A stretch of DNA of 64,000 nucleotides from Candidatus Microgenomates bacterium (GTDB taxonomy: Bacteria > Patescibacteria > JACPGU01): contig JACPGU010000001.1 of the NCBI GenBank assembly GCA_016188915.1, positions 62,001 to 126,000 on the forward strand. Direction: 5' to 3'. Under the pieces are notes generated by a model. The model was given only the letters and a program-made list of their open reading frames with translations, was not told where the DNA came from and ran no database searches. The position numbers were made by a program, and so were the translations under genes. This document shows, piece by piece, positions 16,330 through 24,376 of the stretch (positions within the stretch are counted from its first letter, which is position 1; each line of letters begins with the position of its first letter).

Positions 16330-17547
16330 TTATTCGGTCGGAAGGTTGGTCTCGCTATTCTCCTCACTGGCGTCCTTTTTTTTCTTGGTTTTTTTCTCCT
16401 TCGGTTCTTTTTCGATTTTTTCTTTCTTTGCCTTTTTCACTTTTTTCTTTTCCCCCTCTTCCCCTTCGGTTGCTTCGCCCACCGGATTTTCTTTTTTCTC
16501 TACTTTTACCGGCTTTTGCGCGACATCCAGCACATCTATCTTCCAATCAGAGAGTTTGGCGGCCAGGCGAACATTTTGACCACTTTTACCGATAGCCAAA
16601 GACAGTTGGTCGGATTCCACATAGACAATAGCCTCTTTTCTTTTTTTGTCCAATTTCACTTCTGCGATTTTGGCCGGAGACAAAGCATTCGTGATATAGG
16701 CCTCTTCATTGCCGTCCCAAAGTACAATATCTATTTTCTCATTGTTTAGTTCTCCCAGGACCGCCTGAACACGCGTACCCCTTTGTCCTACGCATGAACC
16801 GACGGGGTCTACTCCTTCTTGCAAAGCTCTCACAGCTATTTTGGTTCTGATGCCTGCCTCTCTAGCGATGCCCATTATCTCTACCGTGCCGGCCTCTATC
16901 TCTGGCACTTCAACCATAAAAAGATAACGAATCAGATCTGGATGGGCACGAGAGACGACAATCTGTGGACCGCGGTTATTTTTTTCTACCGAGGCAATGA
17001 TCACTTTTATCCTTTGGCCGGTGCGATAATGCTCGCCTACTATTTGATCGGCCGGAAACATAATGCCATTAGCCCGACCCAGATCAACGATGACATTACC
17101 CATATCTACTTGCTGAACTACGCCGTTGACCAATTTTCCTTCCTGTGATTTGAATTCATCAAAAACAATTTCGCGTTCTAGTTCTTTCAGCTTTTGGATA
17201 ATTACTTGTTTAGCAGTTTGAGCGGCAATGCGACCAAAATCTTCATGAGATGGCAAATCGTAACTTATCTCTCCTTCTAGCTCTGCTTTTTTATCCATTT
17301 TTTTAGCTTCTTTTAGGGATATCTCGCAATTTTCGTCAGCTACTGCTTCCACTATTTTTTTTACCTGCCAAAATTTCATTAGCCCCTTTTCTGGGTCTAT
17401 TTTGCAGCGGATAATCTGGGTCGGCTTGCCATAATCTTTCCTGTACGCCGCTCCCAGCGCCGCTTCTACGGCCTCCAAGATAGCCTCTTTGCTAATCTTT
17501 TTCTCATCGGCCAGATGTTCGAGAGCCAAGATGAATTCTGCGTTCAT
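16330..17547 (-). CDS. nusA: Transcription termination/antitermination factor NusA
   Basis: 405 residues. Domains in order: the N-terminal RNA-polymerase-binding domain (1-125), an S1 domain (about 133-200, GVVQQVDMGNVIVDLGRANGI), KH1 with VDPVGSCVGQRGTRVQ (about 245-260) and KH2 with LAIGKSGQNVRLAAKL (about 313-328). The last 60 residues form a Lys/Glu-rich low-complexity tail instead of the acidic repeat domains of Escherichia coli. NusA modulates pausing, termination and antitermination; the partner NusB appears in this window fused to a Nudix domain. No strong ribosome binding site is visible. Confidence 0.95.
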   Translation of the reverse strand: MNAEFILALEHLADEKKISKEAILEAVEAALGAAYRKDYGKPTQIIRCKIDPEKGLMKFWQVKKIVEAVADENCEISLKEAKKMDKKAELEGEISYDLPSHEDFGRIAAQTAKQVIIQKLKELEREIVFDEFKSQEGKLVNGVVQQVDMGNVIVDLGRANGIMFPADQIVGEHYRTGQRIKVIIASVEKNNRGPQIVVSRAHPDLIRYLFMVEVPEIEAGTVEIMGIAREAGIRTKIAVRALQEGVDPVGSCVGQRGTRVQAVLGELNNEKIDIVLWDGNEEAYITNALSPAKIAEVKLDKKRKEAIVYVESDQLSLAIGKSGQNVRLAAKLSDWKIDVLDVAQKPVKVEKKENPVGEATEGEEGEKKKVKKAKKEKIEKEPKEKKTKKKKDASEENSETNLPTE

Positions 17548-17599
17548 GGGTTTGGGTTAGTATTAAGTATTAAGTATTAAGAAGGTTCGGCAATAAAAA

Positions 17600-17621
17600 A
17601 ATAGAGTATAAATACTCTATT
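17600..17621. terminator. Hairpin upstream of nusA
   Basis: AATAGAGTA-taaa-TACTCTATT with flanking A and T runs in the 146-base spacer between nusA and the orphan gene upstream. A weak terminator or attenuator. Confidence 0.45.
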
Positions 17622-17663
17622 CTTACTTCGAATTATAACAAATCATTTTTTGTTTGTCAAATG

Positions 17664-17695
17664 AAAATACTCTCCGAGCTAACGAAGAGTATTTT
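17664..17695 (-). terminator. Terminator overlapping the end of the 110-residue gene
   Basis: AAAATACTCT pairs with AGAGTATTTT around a 12-base loop; one arm includes the stop codon of the gene at 17,694. On the minus strand the 3' side continues TTTTCATTT, so the U-tract is modest. Confidence 0.6.
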
Positions 17696-18026
17696 AGAGG
17701 TCGGGATATTTGTTGAAAGCGTGGAAAATCACACCCCTGCGCGTTTTTACATCGTATTTGGCGTGGTAGAAATTGTCGTGTCGCCCGCCACAGATGGAAA
17801 AGATGATGGTCCTTGAGGGATTGCTCTTTGGCAACCCCTTTTCCCGTAAGACAGAAGTGAGTATAACTCTTATCTCGCCAATGCCTTCAAGAGCGAAGAA
17901 AACTTCTGCATCTTCCGCCAGTTCTTCTCCTGGACCATCAGTTATCGCAATACTTTTTTTACGAAGCAATTCGTTAACAGCATCTGGGCTTTCGATTATA
18001 TGGAGAAAACTTTCCGTAGTAGGCAT
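17694..18026 (-). CDS. Uncharacterised 110-residue protein
   Basis: Not recognised. A small soluble protein with an acidic centre (GPGEELAEDAEVFFALEG) and a basic end (HAKYDVKTRRGVIFHAF). AAGGAGATCC precedes the ATG at good spacing, which supports translation. It starts 22 bases after the TagA/CpsF glycosyltransferase gene ends and is followed by its own hairpin terminator. Base composition is richer in G+C than the flanking genes, as in the other orphans of this window. Confidence 0.6.
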   Translation of the reverse strand: MPTTESFLHIIESPDAVNELLRKKSIAITDGPGEELAEDAEVFFALEGIGEIRVILTSVLREKGLPKSNPSRTIIFSICGGRHDNFYHAKYDVKTRRGVIFHAFNKYPDL

Positions 18027-18047
18027 TTTAAGGATCTCCTTGAATTT

Positions 18048-18875
18048 TTACCCCTGTCGGAAGACTAGGCAGACGAATTTTACCGTAGCGTTGTAGATTC
18101 GTAAAGCTCTTTTTGGTTCAAGAATCAATCGCCAGAGCCATTCCAGCCCCAATTTTTGGAAAAATTTTGGCGCTCTTTTGGCGCGCCCCGCGATGAAATC
18201 AAAGGATCCCCCGACTCCGATAGCAACAGAAACTTTAAGGTTTCGGAGGTTTTGACTGATAAAAATTTCTTGTCTCGGTGATCCAAAAGCAACAAAAAGT
18301 ATATCTGGTTTGGTTTCGGCTATTTTTTTTACCAATCCTTTTTCTTGTGGAAATCCAGCATAGGCTCCAACTATTTTTAAATTCGGATAGGCAGAAATCA
18401 TTTTTTGCGCTGTTTTTTTAGCTATTCCCTCGCCCGCTCCCAGTAAATAAATACCCCAGCTTTTTTTTTCTGCTAATTCTGCTATTTTCCATACCAAATC
18501 AACTCCCGTCACTCGTTCGGGGATTTCTGATAGCAACCATTTTTTAGCAAAAATGATAGATAAAAGGGTGATTTTTAGCCAAAAAACATTGGATAAAAAA
18601 CGCGAAGCGCCACTATATTTTTCACTTTTTATTTTTCTACTTAGATACTTTGCCGCCCACGCTATCCCTACTCCATCGGCTGTATTAAGAGCGCTTTCTT
18701 GCAGGATTTTTTTAAACCTTTCATTTTTTTGTGTCTCAATAATAATTTCCGGATTGACCGTGCATATTTGGCGCGGTTTTTTTGATGCCACAAAATCCTC
18801 TATCTTTCGCAGAGTTTGCTCAGTGGTCAAAACGTCAATCGGAATGTCTAAAATGTCTATTTTTTTATAATTCAT
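18048..18875 (-). CDS. WecG/TagA/CpsF family glycosyltransferase
   Basis: 275 residues of glycosyltransferase family 26. Family hallmarks are NTADGVGIAW near residue 66, RVTGVDLVWKIAELA (about 120-134), WGIYLLGAGEGIAKK, KPDILFVAFGSPRQEIFI and GVGGSFDFIAGRAKRAP. Enzymes of this family add N-acetylmannosaminuronate or related sugars to undecaprenyl-linked intermediates in cell-surface glycan synthesis; the sugar here is unknown. A hydrophobic patch near the middle may bind the membrane. The start codon overlaps the stop of the alkyladenine glycosylase gene (ATGA), so the two are coupled. Confidence 0.92.
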   Translation of the reverse strand: MNYKKIDILDIPIDVLTTEQTLRKIEDFVASKKPRQICTVNPEIIIETQKNERFKKILQESALNTADGVGIAWAAKYLSRKIKSEKYSGASRFLSNVFWLKITLLSIIFAKKWLLSEIPERVTGVDLVWKIAELAEKKSWGIYLLGAGEGIAKKTAQKMISAYPNLKIVGAYAGFPQEKGLVKKIAETKPDILFVAFGSPRQEIFISQNLRNLKVSVAIGVGGSFDFIAGRAKRAPKFFQKLGLEWLWRLILEPKRALRIYNATVKFVCLVFRQG

Positions 18876-19420
18876 ATTTTGATCTTAAAATTCCACAGCC
18901 ATTCAACTGACTCTCCGGCATAATTTACTCCTACTCTTCTTGAGGCTATTATATCATTTTTTTTGATTTTTATCCTACCTTCCTCTGCCCAAATCCTTTT
19001 GCTGGTTGCTAGATTTTCTCCATAAAAACTTTTGTCTATTTTTAATTCTCGACAAACCTTCCCCGGCCCGGAAATTGTTTCAGATTTCGCGCTTCGAATT
19101 TCTTGTTCGAGTTTTATCGCTCGAACGAGCACTGCCGCTGGAAAGCCTTCTCTCATCGTTACAAAATTCAGACAATAGTGCATGCCGTAAACCAAGTAAA
19201 CATAAACTAGCCCTGGATGGTCGAACATTATTTTGTTGCGTTCGGTCTTTTTGCGCGAAGCGTGCGAGGCACGATCGTTAAGGCCGTGGTAAGCTTCCGT
19301 TTCGGTGATGATGGCCTCTATCCTCACGCCATTATCAAAAACCCGGACAATTTTTTTGCCGAGAAGATTTTTCGCTACTGCGATAGTATTTTTATCAAAA
19401 AAAGACTTCTTCAGTCTCAT
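18872..19420 (-). CDS. mpg: 3-methyladenine DNA glycosylase (AAG/MPG type)
   Basis: 182 residues, a compact form of the alkyladenine glycosylase fold. It removes alkylated purines in base-excision repair. Visible motifs: AKNLLGKKIVR (about 16-26), ITETEAYHGLNDRASHA with the catalytic glutamate, the minor-groove loop VYLVYGMHYCLN, and SGPGKVCRELKID. No signal peptide or extra domain. It is followed with a 4-base overlap by the glycosyltransferase gene, an association that reflects compaction more than function. Confidence 0.93.
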   Translation of the reverse strand: MRLKKSFFDKNTIAVAKNLLGKKIVRVFDNGVRIEAIITETEAYHGLNDRASHASRKKTERNKIMFDHPGLVYVYLVYGMHYCLNFVTMREGFPAAVLVRAIKLEQEIRSAKSETISGPGKVCRELKIDKSFYGENLATSKRIWAEEGRIKIKKNDIIASRRVGVNYAGESVEWLWNFKIKI

Positions 19421-19473
19421 GGCAACAATTTCGTTAGAAATTAGGAATTAGGTCAATTAGAAATTTTTGGAGA

Positions 19474-19818
19474 TTATTTGATCTCCACCTTGTGCCCATC
19501 CCAAACACTAGATCTTTTTTTTCTCAGAAATCGCCATTCTTTAACGATCAAGTTCATTATTGGTCCGCCCTCCCAAATGAAAAATTCTATAAAAACCATC
19601 AAAATTATACCCAAAACATAGGGGGCGACAACAAGACCAAAATTACCAAACCATGCCGAAAGAGGCCAAGCAATAGATGTCCCCATCAAAAGTCCGGTAA
19701 AAATTCCTATTATTCCATAAAATAAATACCTCGGCGCAATCTTAAAATACTTGCGAATAAACAAGTACGAGATAACCGTGGTCAGAATTATGATGATAGC
19801 GAAACTTCTTTTGTCCAT
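19474..19818 (-). CDS. Small membrane protein, unknown
   Basis: 114 residues with three predicted membrane helices (about 4-22, 32-55 and 62-85) and a basic cytoplasmic tail ending KKRSSVWDGHKVEIK. No recognised family. It lies 23 bases downstream of radA in the same direction, before the alkyladenine glycosylase gene, in a run of tightly packed genes. Confidence 0.65.
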   Translation of the reverse strand: MDKRSFAIIIILTTVISYLFIRKYFKIAPRYLFYGIIGIFTGLLMGTSIAWPLSAWFGNFGLVVAPYVLGIILMVFIEFFIWEGGPIMNLIVKEWRFLRKKRSSVWDGHKVEIK

Positions 19819-19841
19819 GAAATAACGCTTACCGCTTACCG

Positions 19842-21212
19842 TTAAACGCTTTTACCGACGATCTCTTTCAGTGTTTTTGTCTCAATGACTTTTGCCTTGC
19901 TTTTAATACTGACACTCTTCGCCATTCTTGGCAAGACGATAGTTTGAAATCCCAAACGAGTCGCCTCTTCAATTCTTTTCTCTAGATTTGGCACCGAACG
20001 CACTTCGCCAGACAATCCCAGTTCCCCAAAAATAGCGGTCTTACTGTCCAACGCTTTATTTTTCACTGCTGAAATTATTGCTAGTGCCACCGCCAGATCC
20101 ACTGCGTTTTCCCGCACCTTGATCCCGCCAACGATATTCAAATAAACATCATGGGTGGACAAATCTACCCCCGCTCTTTTTTCGATAATCGCGATCAGGA
20201 GATTCAAGCGGTTCAAGTCATATCCCGAGGCTGTTCTTTTGGGATAACCGAAATAACTTTTGGCCGCCAAAGCTTGAATCTCTACGAGAAAAGGTCGATT
20301 GCCCTCAACTATCGCCGATACCGCTACGCCAGAGGCGCCCTCCAGCCTTTCCTCCAAGAAAACTTTGGAAGGATTGGCCACCTCCACCATTCCCTCTTGC
20401 TCCATCTCAAATATTCCCACTTCGGAAGTTTTGCCAAATCTATTTTTTATCCCTCGTAAGATGCGAAAAGATTGATAACGGTCGCCTTCCAAATACAAGA
20501 CAACATCGACCAAATGTTCCAAAGTTTTTGGTCCCGCGATTCCCCCGTCTTTGGTTACGTGGCCGATAATAAAAATGGGCGTATTGGTCGTTTTGGCGAT
20601 TCTCATCAGATTTTCTGTCGCATTTTTCACCTGCGCGATAGAACCGGAAGCGGAAGCGATATTGGCCGAATAGACCGTTTGAATAGAATCCACAATGACC
20701 AGATTGGGCTTTTCTGTCTCTATCGTGGCCACAATATTTCCCAAATCGTTTTCAGAAAGCAAGAAAATTTTCTCCTCTTTGATCTTCAATCTTTCCGCTC
20801 GCAGTTTTATCTGTTGCGCCGATTCTTCCCCGGAAATATAGAGAATTTTTTCAATATCTTTATTTTTGGAAATGCCGACCAAAGATTGTAAGAGTAGGGT
20901 TGATTTGCCGATCCCCGGATCGCCTCCGAGCAGGACGAGCGATCCTAGCACCACTCCCCCGCCGAGGACGCGATCGAATTCACCGATATTGGTTTTTATC
21001 CTCTCAAAATTCTTGCTATCTACTTTGTCCAGAGAAATAAGTGGCGAAGCCCTACCTCCACTTTCCACTTTCCACTTTCCACTTTTCCCTGTCGCGACAA
21101 CAGGAACTTCCTGCAAGGAATCCCAGTTTTGGCAAGCTCCACATTTCCCCTGCCATCGGACATACTCCGCCCCGCAGGAATTACAGACAAATTTTGAACT
21201 AGCCTTTGGCAT
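19842..21212 (-). CDS. radA: DNA repair protein RadA
   Basis: 456 residues, the standard length. It has an N-terminal zinc finger (CNSCGAEYVRWQGKCGAC, residues 10-27), Walker A GGDPGIGKST near 96, Walker B LVIVDS, the RadA signature KNRFGKTSEVGIF, and a C-terminal Lon-like domain with DLAVALAIISA. RadA is a helicase-like motor aiding branch migration in recombination. Residues 43-53 (KSGKWKVESGG) between zinc finger and ATPase are encoded by a tandem CTTTCCA repeat at 21,054-21,086. A stable frame continues past it. Confidence 0.95.
   Translation of the reverse strand: MPKASSKFVCNSCGAEYVRWQGKCGACQNWDSLQEVPVVATGKSGKWKVESGGRASPLISLDKVDSKNFERIKTNIGEFDRVLGGGVVLGSLVLLGGDPGIGKSTLLLQSLVGISKNKDIEKILYISGEESAQQIKLRAERLKIKEEKIFLLSENDLGNIVATIETEKPNLVIVDSIQTVYSANIASASGSIAQVKNATENLMRIAKTTNTPIFIIGHVTKDGGIAGPKTLEHLVDVVLYLEGDRYQSFRILRGIKNRFGKTSEVGIFEMEQEGMVEVANPSKVFLEERLEGASGVAVSAIVEGNRPFLVEIQALAAKSYFGYPKRTASGYDLNRLNLLIAIIEKRAGVDLSTHDVYLNIVGGIKVRENAVDLAVALAIISAVKNKALDSKTAIFGELGLSGEVRSVPNLEKRIEEATRLGFQTIVLPRMAKSVSIKSKAKVIETKTLKEIVGKSV
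21054..21086 (-). repeat. Tandem CTTTCCA repeat inside radA
   Basis: On the plus strand CCACTTT recurs four times at 7-bp steps. It codes for KSGKWKVESGG in the linker of RadA, where relatives are variable in sequence and length. Confidence 0.65.
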
Positions 21213-21436
21213 TTTAATTTCTTATTTTTCGCACTCCTTAATTTTTCTGCAATAGTTTTGTGCGACCCGCCGTAGCGCAATCTATTTGCAAATTCCTGAT
21301 ATTCAGGATATTGCAAGAGATTAAGCGAAGGAGGGCTTAATTTCTTATTTTCTTAGCCTCTATTTTATGCTAAAATATCCCCAGATGAAAGAGCGAGGTT
21401 TTGCTCTTTTAAAATCAAATATTGGAGGTAGCAATT

Positions 21437-21643
21437 ATGGAAGAAGTCGCAGCAGTAGGAGATGTTTCTGGCGATCCGGCAAAAATAGTCGCGATCGCTA
21501 ACCGCTTGTATGGAAAAATTGTACCAAAGGGCAAGATTGGCCCTCAAAAAAAGAAATTGCTGGAACAAGAAGGGTTCCTCGAAGAAGACCCAAATGGCTT
21601 AAGGCTCACTGAAAAAGCTTTGAAAGCAATTCAAAAAAATTAA
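21437..21643 (+). CDS. Small acidic/basic protein of 68 residues, unknown
   Basis: Start ATG at 21437-21439, chosen because GGAGG (21424-21428) sits eight bases before it. The product has GDPAKIVAIANRLYGKIVPKGKIGPQKKKLLEQEGF and LTEKALKAIQ, compatible with a small winged-helix-like fold, but no family is recognised. The leader contains a hairpin AAAGAGC...GCTCTTT. It is the first plus-strand gene of the window and has terminator hairpins after it. Confidence 0.65.
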   Translation: MEEVAAVGDVSGDPAKIVAIANRLYGKIVPKGKIGPQKKKLLEQEGFLEEDPNGLRLTEKALKAIQKN

Positions 21644-21645
21644 AA

Positions 21646-21663
21646 CTGTCCCTCGGAAGGGAC
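21646..21663 (+). terminator. Hairpin after the 68-residue gene
   Basis: TGTCCCT pairs with AGGGACA with a 4-base loop, three bases beyond the stop. There is no T-run, so it may stabilise the mRNA end rather than terminate. Confidence 0.45.
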
Positions 21664-21733
21664 AATGGATTTTGCCTCCTAGCGCCTCGCATCCCAATTC
21701 TCCGCAACAAAATTTCCTTCCGCTTTCCGTTCA

Positions 21734-21761
21734 GCCAGGGCCAACACCCTGGCCTTTTTTT
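21734..21761 (+). terminator. Rho-independent terminator
   Basis: GCCAGGG-ccaaca-CCCTGGC followed by seven T. It ends the transcript of the small gene at 21,437 and insulates the nucleotidyltransferase gene. Confidence 0.85.
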
Positions 21762-21832
21762 GCCCCAATTTGCCTGGGGAATGTTTCTTGTGTTATATTT
21801 ATACCTAATACCTAATACTTAATACCAACTCC

Positions 21833-22489
21833 ATGGACTGTATTATTCTCGCCGGTGGCAAGGGCACTCGGATGGAAAGTCCCATTCCGAAAGTGCTGAC
21901 TGAAGTCAAAGGCAAAGCCATTATCGCCCATCAAATAGATTATTTGAAAGACAAAGTGGACAAGATCGTCTTGGCTTTGGGTTTTCAGGCTGAAAAGGTC
22001 GCGCAATATATTAAAGAAAAATATCCCGAGAGCTCTATTGAGCTTTCTTTTGAGGACGAACCTTTAGGCACCGGTGGCGCGACCAAAAAGGCGCTAGGAC
22101 TCACTTCCAGCAAATTCGTTTTGGTTCTAAATAGTGACGATATCACCGATATTGACCCAAAAGATTTGGAAAAATACGCAGAAAGCGCGATTTGCGTCGC
22201 CCATCCCCGACTGCCTTTCGGGTTAATTGAAGAAAAAGAAGGCTACGCCCGATTCGTCTTCAATCCTATTCTGGAAGACAGGTTGGTTCATATCGGCTGG
22301 CACATGCTCTCTCGCGAAGAATATCTGGAGGCTCTTCCTGACAAAGGCAGTATCGAATCTGATGTTTTTCCGAAAATGAAGTTACGCCTTCACCTTCACC
22401 AAGGATTTTGGGGAACCCTAAATAGCAAAAAGGATATTAGTAATTTTGAGCAAAGAACAGATTTGCCGGCATCATTAGAAATAAAATAA
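21833..22489 (+). CDS. Sugar-1-phosphate nucleotidyltransferase
   Basis: 218 residues of the NTP_transferase family. The N-terminal nucleotide loop is LAGGKGTRMESPIPKVL (about 6-22) with the catalytic lysine in PK, followed by LGTGGATKKAL (about 81-91) and the metal-binding LNSDD (about 101-105). The gene lacks the C-terminal left-handed beta-helix found in GlmU or GlmC. The sugar and nucleotide cannot be read from the sequence. It would supply activated sugar for surface glycans, fitting the glycosyltransferase at 18,048. The leader contains TAATACC repeats instead of a clear ribosome binding site. Confidence 0.85.
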   Translation: MDCIILAGGKGTRMESPIPKVLTEVKGKAIIAHQIDYLKDKVDKIVLALGFQAEKVAQYIKEKYPESSIELSFEDEPLGTGGATKKALGLTSSKFVLVLNSDDITDIDPKDLEKYAESAICVAHPRLPFGLIEEKEGYARFVFNPILEDRLVHIGWHMLSREEYLEALPDKGSIESDVFPKMKLRLHLHQGFWGTLNSKKDISNFEQRTDLPASLEIK

Positions 22490-22492
22490 AAA

Positions 22493-23041
22493 ATGAAAAA
22501 TAAAAATAATAAAGCCTGGCTTTTTTCGATTTACCTTGCGTTAGCTTTTTTTGTAGCTGTTATTTTTTATTCTAATACTTCTTTTTTTTACAAAAATAAT
22601 GCCAATATAGCGGAATGGAAGACCTATATCAATCAAAATTATGGCTTCGGTTTGCGTTATCCAAAAAATTGGGTGTATGAATATGACGATTCGGACGAAA
22701 GAGGTTTTGGCGTAAGCGATGGATTGAGTTTTTATCTTGACTCTTCACTTGCTTCCAATGTCAACCTAGATAGCAATGATTATTATCTTAAGATAAACAT
22801 CTACAAAAATGATCAAAAATATCCCCTGCAAGATTTTGTCGCCAAAGACGCGAAGAGTGAATTGATTGATGCTGGTGAAAAAGGATTAGTTTTGGTCGTT
22901 GACGCGGTTGCTTCTTCGGAAAAAAAGTATTATTTCCAAACCAATTATGGCTTTGTAATCGCTTTTGAATCAGGCAATAATCTGCCTAAAAAAACTTTTG
23001 ATACTATATTCAAAAGTATAGAAATTTTAGCGACCAATTGA
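22493..23041 (+). CDS. Membrane-anchored PsbP-like protein
   Basis: 182 residues: one N-terminal membrane helix (about 10-30) and an outer domain beginning YGFGLRYPKNWVYEYDD, a pattern typical of PsbP/MOG1-like domains common in CPR genomes. A protein of the same plan lies inside the ribosomal cluster at 53,115. Function unknown; the domain is probably outside the cell membrane. It begins 3 bases after the nucleotidyltransferase stop and its own stop overlaps the next start (TGATG), so translation is coupled. Confidence 0.7.
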   Translation: MKNKNNKAWLFSIYLALAFFVAVIFYSNTSFFYKNNANIAEWKTYINQNYGFGLRYPKNWVYEYDDSDERGFGVSDGLSFYLDSSLASNVNLDSNDYYLKINIYKNDQKYPLQDFVAKDAKSELIDAGEKGLVLVVDAVASSEKKYYFQTNYGFVIAFESGNNLPKKTFDTIFKSIEILATN

Positions 23042-24375
23042 TGATAAAGGCAAAAATAGAAAAACTAGTTTTTGGCGGACAAGGTCTTGCGCACATTGAT
23101 GCCAAGACCTTTTTGTTATGGAACGCTTTGCCGAGCGAAGTGATGGAGGTGGAAAACTGGAAGAAAAAAGCGGGGATTTTTGATGGTATTGCGAAAAATA
23201 TCATGGGGCCTTCTCCTCGCAGAATAGAGCCGAAGGAAAATCATTTCCTCTCCTGTTCTCCGTGGCAAATAATGGACTGGGAATACGAAAACGAACAAAA
23301 GATAGAGATTGCCAAAGAAACCTTTGAAAAAATTACAAAATTAAAAATTGTCCCGCCACATATATCTGAGAATAAAATGGTAGGCGGGATCCCGCTGGAA
23401 GCGTGGAAAAATTTAAAAATTACGGCTAACAAGTCGTCTTACGGTTATCGCAACAAAATGGAATTTTCTTTTGCGGAAACGGATGGACAGATAACGCTGG
23501 CGCTTTTTGGTCGTGGCTCACACGAGAAAGTGCCTCTCACTGGTTGCGAATTGGCGCATCCGGCTATTAATAGAACTGCGCGAGAAATTTTGGCTTGGAT
23601 CAATGAAGCGAAAATTCCTCTCCGCTCACTAAAAACTTTGATTGTTCGTAGTAATCAAAAAGGCGAGACGCTTGCGGGATTGTTTTTGAAAGATCGCCTA
23701 CCGCAAATTGTCGCAAATTTAAGCGAATTATCACAAAAAATACAAGGCTTCTGGATCTATTATTCCACGCACCAGTCCCCTGCTTCCGTGCCAACCGAGT
23801 TGCTCTATCACGAAGGCGCGGATTTTTTGGAAGAAGAAATTTTCGGGAAAAAACTGCGCTATGGACTCTTCAGTTTTTTTCAAGTCAATGTGCCGGTTTT
23901 TGCCAAAGCTCTCGCGGATATGGCGGATTTTGTTAAGGATACCGCGAATATTTTGGACTTATATAGTGGTGTCGGCGCGATAGGGATTTGCTTGGCTGAT
24001 AAAAATCAGCGTTTAATTTCGGTTGATAACAATGAGGAGTCTATTAATTTCGCTAAACGAAATACTGGACTTAACGGAATGAAAAATTGCGAGGCCATTA
24101 TCGCTTCCACAGAAAAAGCGCTAGATCTGATAATGCCAGATCAAATATTGATTTTGGATCCTCCCCGTTCTGGCTTGCACAAAAAAGTGATTGAAAAAAT
24201 CCTGGAAATTCAGCCCAAAAAAATAGTTTATTTATCATGTAATCTCTCAACCCAAGCCAGAGATGTGTCTATGCTTAATACTAATTACTTAATACTTGAT
24301 ACTAGTTTGTACAATTTCTTCCCCCGCACTCCACATATTGAGGGACTAGTAATTTTGGAGAAAAAAGAGACCTAG
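23041..24375 (+). CDS. RNA m5U methyltransferase, TrmA/RlmD family
   Basis: 444 residues. SAM-dependent C5-uridine methylation of tRNA or rRNA. Key motifs: YGYRNKMEFSF, the SAM loop LDLYSGVGAIGICLAD (about 303-318), LILDPPRSGLHKK with the catalytic aspartate, and VYLSCN with the catalytic cysteine. A TRAM-like N-terminus (IEKLVFGGQGLAHID) is present. Residues about 101-127 are an in-frame palindromic element shared with cca, and MLNTNYLILDTS near the C-terminus comes from a TTAATAC-type tandem repeat. I chose ATG 23,041 over the TTG codon before it. Confidence 0.9.
   Translation: MIKAKIEKLVFGGQGLAHIDAKTFLLWNALPSEVMEVENWKKKAGIFDGIAKNIMGPSPRRIEPKENHFLSCSPWQIMDWEYENEQKIEIAKETFEKITKLKIVPPHISENKMVGGIPLEAWKNLKITANKSSYGYRNKMEFSFAETDGQITLALFGRGSHEKVPLTGCELAHPAINRTAREILAWINEAKIPLRSLKTLIVRSNQKGETLAGLFLKDRLPQIVANLSELSQKIQGFWIYYSTHQSPASVPTELLYHEGADFLEEEIFGKKLRYGLFSFFQVNVPVFAKALADMADFVKDTANILDLYSGVGAIGICLADKNQRLISVDNNEESINFAKRNTGLNGMKNCEAIIASTEKALDLIMPDQILILDPPRSGLHKKVIEKILEIQPKKIVYLSCNLSTQARDVSMLNTNYLILDTSLYNFFPRTPHIEGLVILEKKET
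23351..23422 (+). repeat. In-frame 72-nt palindromic element in the m5U methyltransferase gene (copy 2)
   Basis: Begins TCCCGCCACAT (23351) with GGCGGGA at 23383-23389 forming the hairpin arm, and ends in A/T-rich sequence. It matches the minus strand of 6347-6418 at roughly 80 percent by hand alignment and is translated in the same frame, giving PPHxxENKxVGGxPLxAW. Confidence 0.85.
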
Positions 24376-24376
24376 A

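Noticed and set aside
21020..21316. Minus-strand ORF overlapping the radA start
   Set aside because: Its latter half is the radA frame shifted, and its start lies in a spacer; radA explains the region.
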